The position numbers were made by a program, and so were the translations under genes. From the NCBI GenBank assembly GCA_902779945.1, contig CACZDN010000013.1:1-64000 (forward strand): a stretch of DNA of 64,000 nt, in the 5' to 3' direction. The notes beneath the pieces are model-generated. The model saw only the letters and a program-made list of their open reading frames with translations, made no database searches and was not told the origin of the DNA. This document shows, one piece after another, positions 62,868 through 64,000 of this stretch. This DNA is from Oscillospiraceae bacterium (GTDB lineage Bacteria > Bacillota > Clostridia > Oscillospirales > Oscillospiraceae). The stretch's first letter is position 1. The number at the start of each line of letters is the position of its first letter.

Positions 62868-62896
62868 ATCATAAGTTGAACCGTATCCGATGTCAA
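62868..62896 (-). promoter_or_regulatory. Promoter of the AEC transporter gene
   Basis: TTGACA (62896-62891) and TATGAT (62873-62868) with a 17-bp spacer on the minus strand. The first TT of the -35 box is the end of hairpin element J. Confidence 0.8.
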
Positions 62897-63059
62897 GGGC
62901 AACACCGCACAATCCGCCTTCGGCATCTCCTGGAGAATTTGCGCTCTGATTTCGTCACTTTTCCTTGAGGTACACAAAGTACATCTGCAAAAAAGTGCCT
63001 TTATCAGAACCCAAATGTTCTCAGGATCTGCTCTTGCCGAATTATGCGGTATTGCCCAA
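62895..63059. repeat. TTAAGGCAACACC hairpin element, copy J (full length)
   Basis: AAGGGCAACACCGCACAATC at one end, ATTATGCGGTATTGCCC at the other, and TACACAAAGTACATC at the apex. One end abuts the AEC -35 box and the other the broken gene at 63063-63392. Confidence 0.87.
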
Positions 63060-63062
63060 GCT

Positions 63063-63392
63063 CTTTGAAGTCCTGAACGGCCTGCCTCATTTCGCCGCAG
63101 TTACAGGGCGCGCCCTGCTCGGCCGATTGCCGGAGCCGATCCCGCACGGCCTCCGGGTCGATCCCCATGCTGCAAAGCCGCGCCGCTGACACGATAAGCA
63201 ACTCCTTGCTGTCCGTACGCTGTCCAGCTCAAACCCGATTTCAGGCTGTACACAGCCCAAATAGTGCACGCATAGCTCTTCTCCACGCCTGAGTCTGATG
63301 CGCTGGAGCAGGAAATCAAATGAAGCGCCGGGCGGGGCATCCATGCGGCCCACAGGGCAGGCGAAAGGACGGTTCCTGAATCCTGCTGCCAG
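63063..63392 (-). pseudogene. Frameshifted remnant of an unrecognised gene
   Basis: On the minus strand one frame reads FRNRPFACPVGRMDAPPGAS, then FDFLLQRIRLRRGEELCVHY and VQPEIGFELDSVRT. At about 63205 the sensible sequence shifts by one base to DSKELLIVSAARLCSMGIDP, then RQSAEQGAPCNCGEMRQAVQ. The second frame runs on into hairpin element J, so the original end is gone as well. The family is not known to me. It follows the mtnN terminator. Confidence 0.55.
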
Positions 63393-63394
63393 AT

Positions 63395-63437
63395 AAAAAA
63401 ACGGCCCATCTCTGCCTGCCGGGCAGAAATGGGCCGG
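63395..63437 (-). terminator. Terminator of mtnN
   Basis: CGGCCCAT / ATGGGCCG (63402-63409 with 63429-63436), with an inner CTGCC/GGCAG stem, followed on the minus strand by TTTTTTT. Confidence 0.87.
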
Positions 63438-63469
63438 ACTTTTCTTCTGTTGGGCGCTCTGTCCCGTTG

Positions 63470-64000
63470 TCAATGGGCGATCATGTAGCGCGTGATGGCG
63501 GCGCAGTTTTCCGCGGCGGCCTGTACGAATTCGACATAGGACATCTCTTCCGAATCGTCCGCCTTATCCGAGATCGCGCGGATGATCACAAAGGGCATCC
63601 CGTTCAGACTGCAGACCTGCGCAATCGCGGCGCCTTCCATTTCGCAGCACAGCCCGCCGACGGAGGAGAGAATAAACTCCTTCTGCTCCCGGGAGGCGAT
63701 GAACTGGTCGCCGCTGCACACGCGGCCCTCAAAAGCATGGACATCGGGCGCGGCAGCCCTGACGGCTTCCAGTGCGCTTGCGCGCATCGCTTCGTCCGCG
63801 GGGAATACCGACGTCTCTGTGTACGGGATCTCGCCGCGCGCATAGCCCAGCGGCGTCACATCCATATCATGCTGCACGGCCTCTGTGGACACGACGATAT
63901 CCCCGATATCAATGGCGGCGTCGAGAGAGCCGGCAACACCGGTATTGATGATCCGGTCAACTCCAAAGCGGTCGATCAGGATCTGGGTGCAGGCTGCGGC
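63470..64000 (-). CDS. mtnN: 5'-methylthioadenosine/S-adenosylhomocysteine nucleosidase, C-terminal part
   Basis: The enzyme cleaves adenine from methylthioadenosine and S-adenosylhomocysteine (methionine salvage and methyl cycle). The gene enters from the right edge; about 176 residues of the C-terminal part are visible. They include the family motifs INTGVAGSLDAAIDIGDIVV, GRVCSGDQFIASREQ, CCEMEGAAIAQVCSLNGMPF and IIRAISDKADD with the catalytic aspartate. The frame ends YMIAH. A terminator follows. Confidence 0.95.
   Translation of the reverse strand, partial: AAACTQILIDRFGVDRIINTGVAGSLDAAIDIGDIVVSTEAVQHDMDVTPLGYARGEIPYTETSVFPADEAMRASALEAVRAAAPDVHAFEGRVCSGDQFIASREQKEFILSSVGGLCCEMEGAAIAQVCSLNGMPFVIIRAISDKADDSEEMSYVEFVQAAAENCAAITRYMIAH

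Overview
The window is GC-rich, densely coded bacterial DNA from a low-copy-tRNA chromosomal region of a Firmicute. The best guess is an anaerobic, probably gut-associated member of the Clostridia, family Oscillospiraceae or a relative. This rests on ylxM-ffh-rpsP-khpA, Rex, paired M16 peptidases next to lgt, CNNM/HlyC-type pairs, TRAP and heterodimeric ABC transporters, an HMGL-type (Re) citrate synthase operon, and sigma-A style promoters (TTGACA-17-TATAAT) with strong Shine-Dalgarno sites. The genus is an inference and cannot be fixed from the sequence alone.

Layout. 1-7 kb: rpsO-pnp (pnp leaves the left edge), a repeat-bearing secreted protein, and an operon of an inactive and an active M16 peptidase homologue plus lgt. 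7-14 kb: one giant cyclic beta-glucan synthase-like gene (GT84 + GH94). 14-17 kb: ylxM-ffh, rpsP-khpA. 17-23 kb: small housekeeping and hypothetical genes, including a divergent lipoprotein/XRE regulator pair with visible operators, a panE remnant, aspartate kinase and rex. 23-28 kb: operon trmB-xth-dusB-ECF sigma-anti-sigma, then tRNA-Pro. 28-31 kb: a patch of remnants, very small genes and a WYL regulator. 31-37 kb: operon Re-citrate synthase, GntR regulator, aconitase, isocitrate dehydrogenase (acetyl-CoA + oxaloacetate to 2-oxoglutarate). 37-46 kb: heterodimeric ABC exporter, three small conserved-looking genes, phosphoesterase, two CNNM proteins. 46-51 kb: GtrA, an unusual glycosyltransferase with a MarR-like tail, MutT, MmcQ/EVE protein, acyltransferase-like protein. 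51-57 kb: a six-gene operon for secreted or anchored surface proteins, with a divergent pair of membrane proteins. 57-64 kb: IS1182 remnant, nitroreductase + TRAP transporter, AEC transporter, a broken gene, and the C-terminal part of mtnN.

The most striking non-coding signal is a family of about 165-bp hairpin elements with TTAAGGCAACACCGC-type inverted ends. There are ten complete, deleted or fragmentary copies. They sit exactly at gene edges: in three cases an element end contains the stop codon of the neighbouring gene, in two cases an element end abuts or forms part of a -35 box, and in two cases an element lies inside a 5' leader. A second striking feature is the six-gene surface operon (51.9-55.4 kb). 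Its layout, with a membrane-anchored beta-sandwich protein, several small paralogous secreted proteins and one sortase-type anchored protein, resembles WxL/DUF916 operons without showing their motifs. Third is the self-contained oxidative TCA branch operon with its own GntR regulator and a palindromic operator candidate at the start of transcription.
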